Assembly: GCF_000332235.1 (NCBI RefSeq)
Contig: NZ_CM001775.1
Location: forward strand, 3,954,272-4,018,271
Length of the DNA stretch: 64,000 bases
DNA from: Geminocystis herdmanii PCC 6308
GTDB taxonomy: Bacteria; Cyanobacteriota; Cyanobacteriia; Cyanobacteriales; Cyanobacteriaceae
Direction of reading: 5' to 3'
Shown one piece after another: positions 63,574-64,000 of the stretch. The notes beneath the pieces were generated by a model, which saw only the letters and a program-made list of their open reading frames with translations, was not told the origin of the DNA and did no database searches. Position 1 is the first letter of the stretch, and every line of letters begins with the position of its first letter. The position numbers were made by a program, and so were the translations under genes.

Positions 63574-64000
63574 ATGAGCGTTATTTATTGCCTCAACCCC
63601 CACTGTGAAAACCCACAAAATGATACCAAAACTAAAAAATGTCGAAGTTGTCAGTCAGACCTGATACTTCATAAGCGCTATGTCGCCATCAAAAAAATTG
63701 GTAGAGGAGGTTTTGGCACAACATATCTCGCAGTGGACATGGCACAAAAAAATCAGTATTGTGTGGTTAAACAACTAGAATTGGCAACAGCCAATCCAGA
63801 ATCTCATCGCACGGCTTTAGATTTGTTTGCCAGAGAAGCGAAAACCCTCGCTAAACTGGATCATAAACAGATACCAAAACTTTTAGATTACTTTGAAGAA
63901 AATGAACAATTTTACCTCATTCAAGATTTTGTTTTAGGTAAAGACTTAGAAAAAGAAATCAAAAAAGGCGGTATTTATCAAGAAAGTTCGGCAAAGCAGT
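63574..64000 (+). CDS. Serine/threonine protein kinase, N-terminal part (continues outside window)
   Basis: The ATG at 63574 follows GAAAGGAGAG. The first 40 residues form a four-cysteine zinc-ribbon-like module (CLNPHCENPQNDTKTKKC, CQSD), then comes a Hanks-type kinase domain: glycine loop IGRGGFGTTYLA, VVKQLEL with the ATP-binding Lys, and FAREAKTLAKLDHKQIPKLL with the alpha-C Glu. The gene runs off the window at residue 142. This layout (zinc ribbon plus kinase) is common in cyanobacteria, often with WD or repeat domains after it. Targets unknown. Confidence 0.93.
   Translation, partial: MSVIYCLNPHCENPQNDTKTKKCRSCQSDLILHKRYVAIKKIGRGGFGTTYLAVDMAQKNQYCVVKQLELATANPESHRTALDLFAREAKTLAKLDHKQIPKLLDYFEENEQFYLIQDFVLGKDLEKEIKKGGIYQESSAKQ

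Noticed and set aside
63389-63577. 62-codon frame before the kinase gene
   Set aside because: It ends within the kinase ribosome site region and start codon, has no homology signs and overlaps a dispersed GGAGATGTCTAAT motif.

Overview
The window comes from a low-GC cyanobacterial chromosome. Direct evidence is a form IB Rubisco operon in the order rbcL-rbcX-rbcS, the photosystem II assembly factor Psb27, a zeta-carotene desaturase, several short proteins known to me only from cyanobacteria (DUF4327, RbcX) and many CGATCG-core (HIP1-like) words. The AT-rich coding style and the gene set suggest a unicellular Cyanobacterium/Geminocystis-type organism; the genus is inference only.

Layout. 1-0.5 kb: tail of a DUF433 antitoxin gene and a DUF5615 toxin gene broken by a stop codon. 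0.6-12.1 kb: gatA, a coiled-coil membrane protein, a CPA2 cation/proton antiporter, a Uma2 nuclease, an AbrB-like protein, an acidic lipoprotein, the large cobN gene (with two in-frame repeat insertions), a degenerate Nudix protein and a DUF4327 protein. 12.2-24.4 kb: rpsU, a 1.2-kaa Calx-beta/RTX protein, radA, a possible glycosyltransferase, an unknown cyanobacterial protein, a B12-binding radical SAM protein, accC and fba. 24.5-30.2 kb: a fimbrial usher gene, a TPR protein, then a repeat-rich zone with a RAYT-type transposase surrounded by REP-like arrays, a small secreted protein whose C-terminus is made of repeat, a truncated pilus-chaperone gene and an IS1380-like transposase scrap. 30.2-45 kb: a pseudouridine synthase, coiled-coil protein, probable NdhP, beta-CASP metallohydrolase, psb27, a TPM/LemA divergent pair, three tandem Uma2 genes, zds, an SDR, and two paralogous coiled-coil proteins opposite an XRE regulator. 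45-58 kb: a dead HigB-like toxin, recG, gltS, an OmpR-type regulator, an acid-sugar kinase, moaA, DUF2237, a TIGR04282-type transferase, a BrnA-like antitoxin with a BrnT remnant behind a MITE-like element, scpA, pdxA and DUF4126. 58.3-64 kb: rbcSXL (minus strand), maf, two paralogous acidic proteins and the start of a Ser/Thr kinase gene.

The metabolic genes are ordinary and mostly single transcription units. The unusual side of the window is its repeat biology: heptameric tandem repeats (STRR type) touch the stop codons of about nine genes and sometimes supply the stop or extend the protein; REP-like palindromes surround a RAYT gene and have entered coding sequence at several places; several toxin-antitoxin pairs survive only as fragments. 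The best candidate for an undescribed functional unit is the divergent XRE/coiled-coil locus at 42.8-45.4 kb, whose intergenic region carries three copies of the same TTGA-N8-TCAA site.
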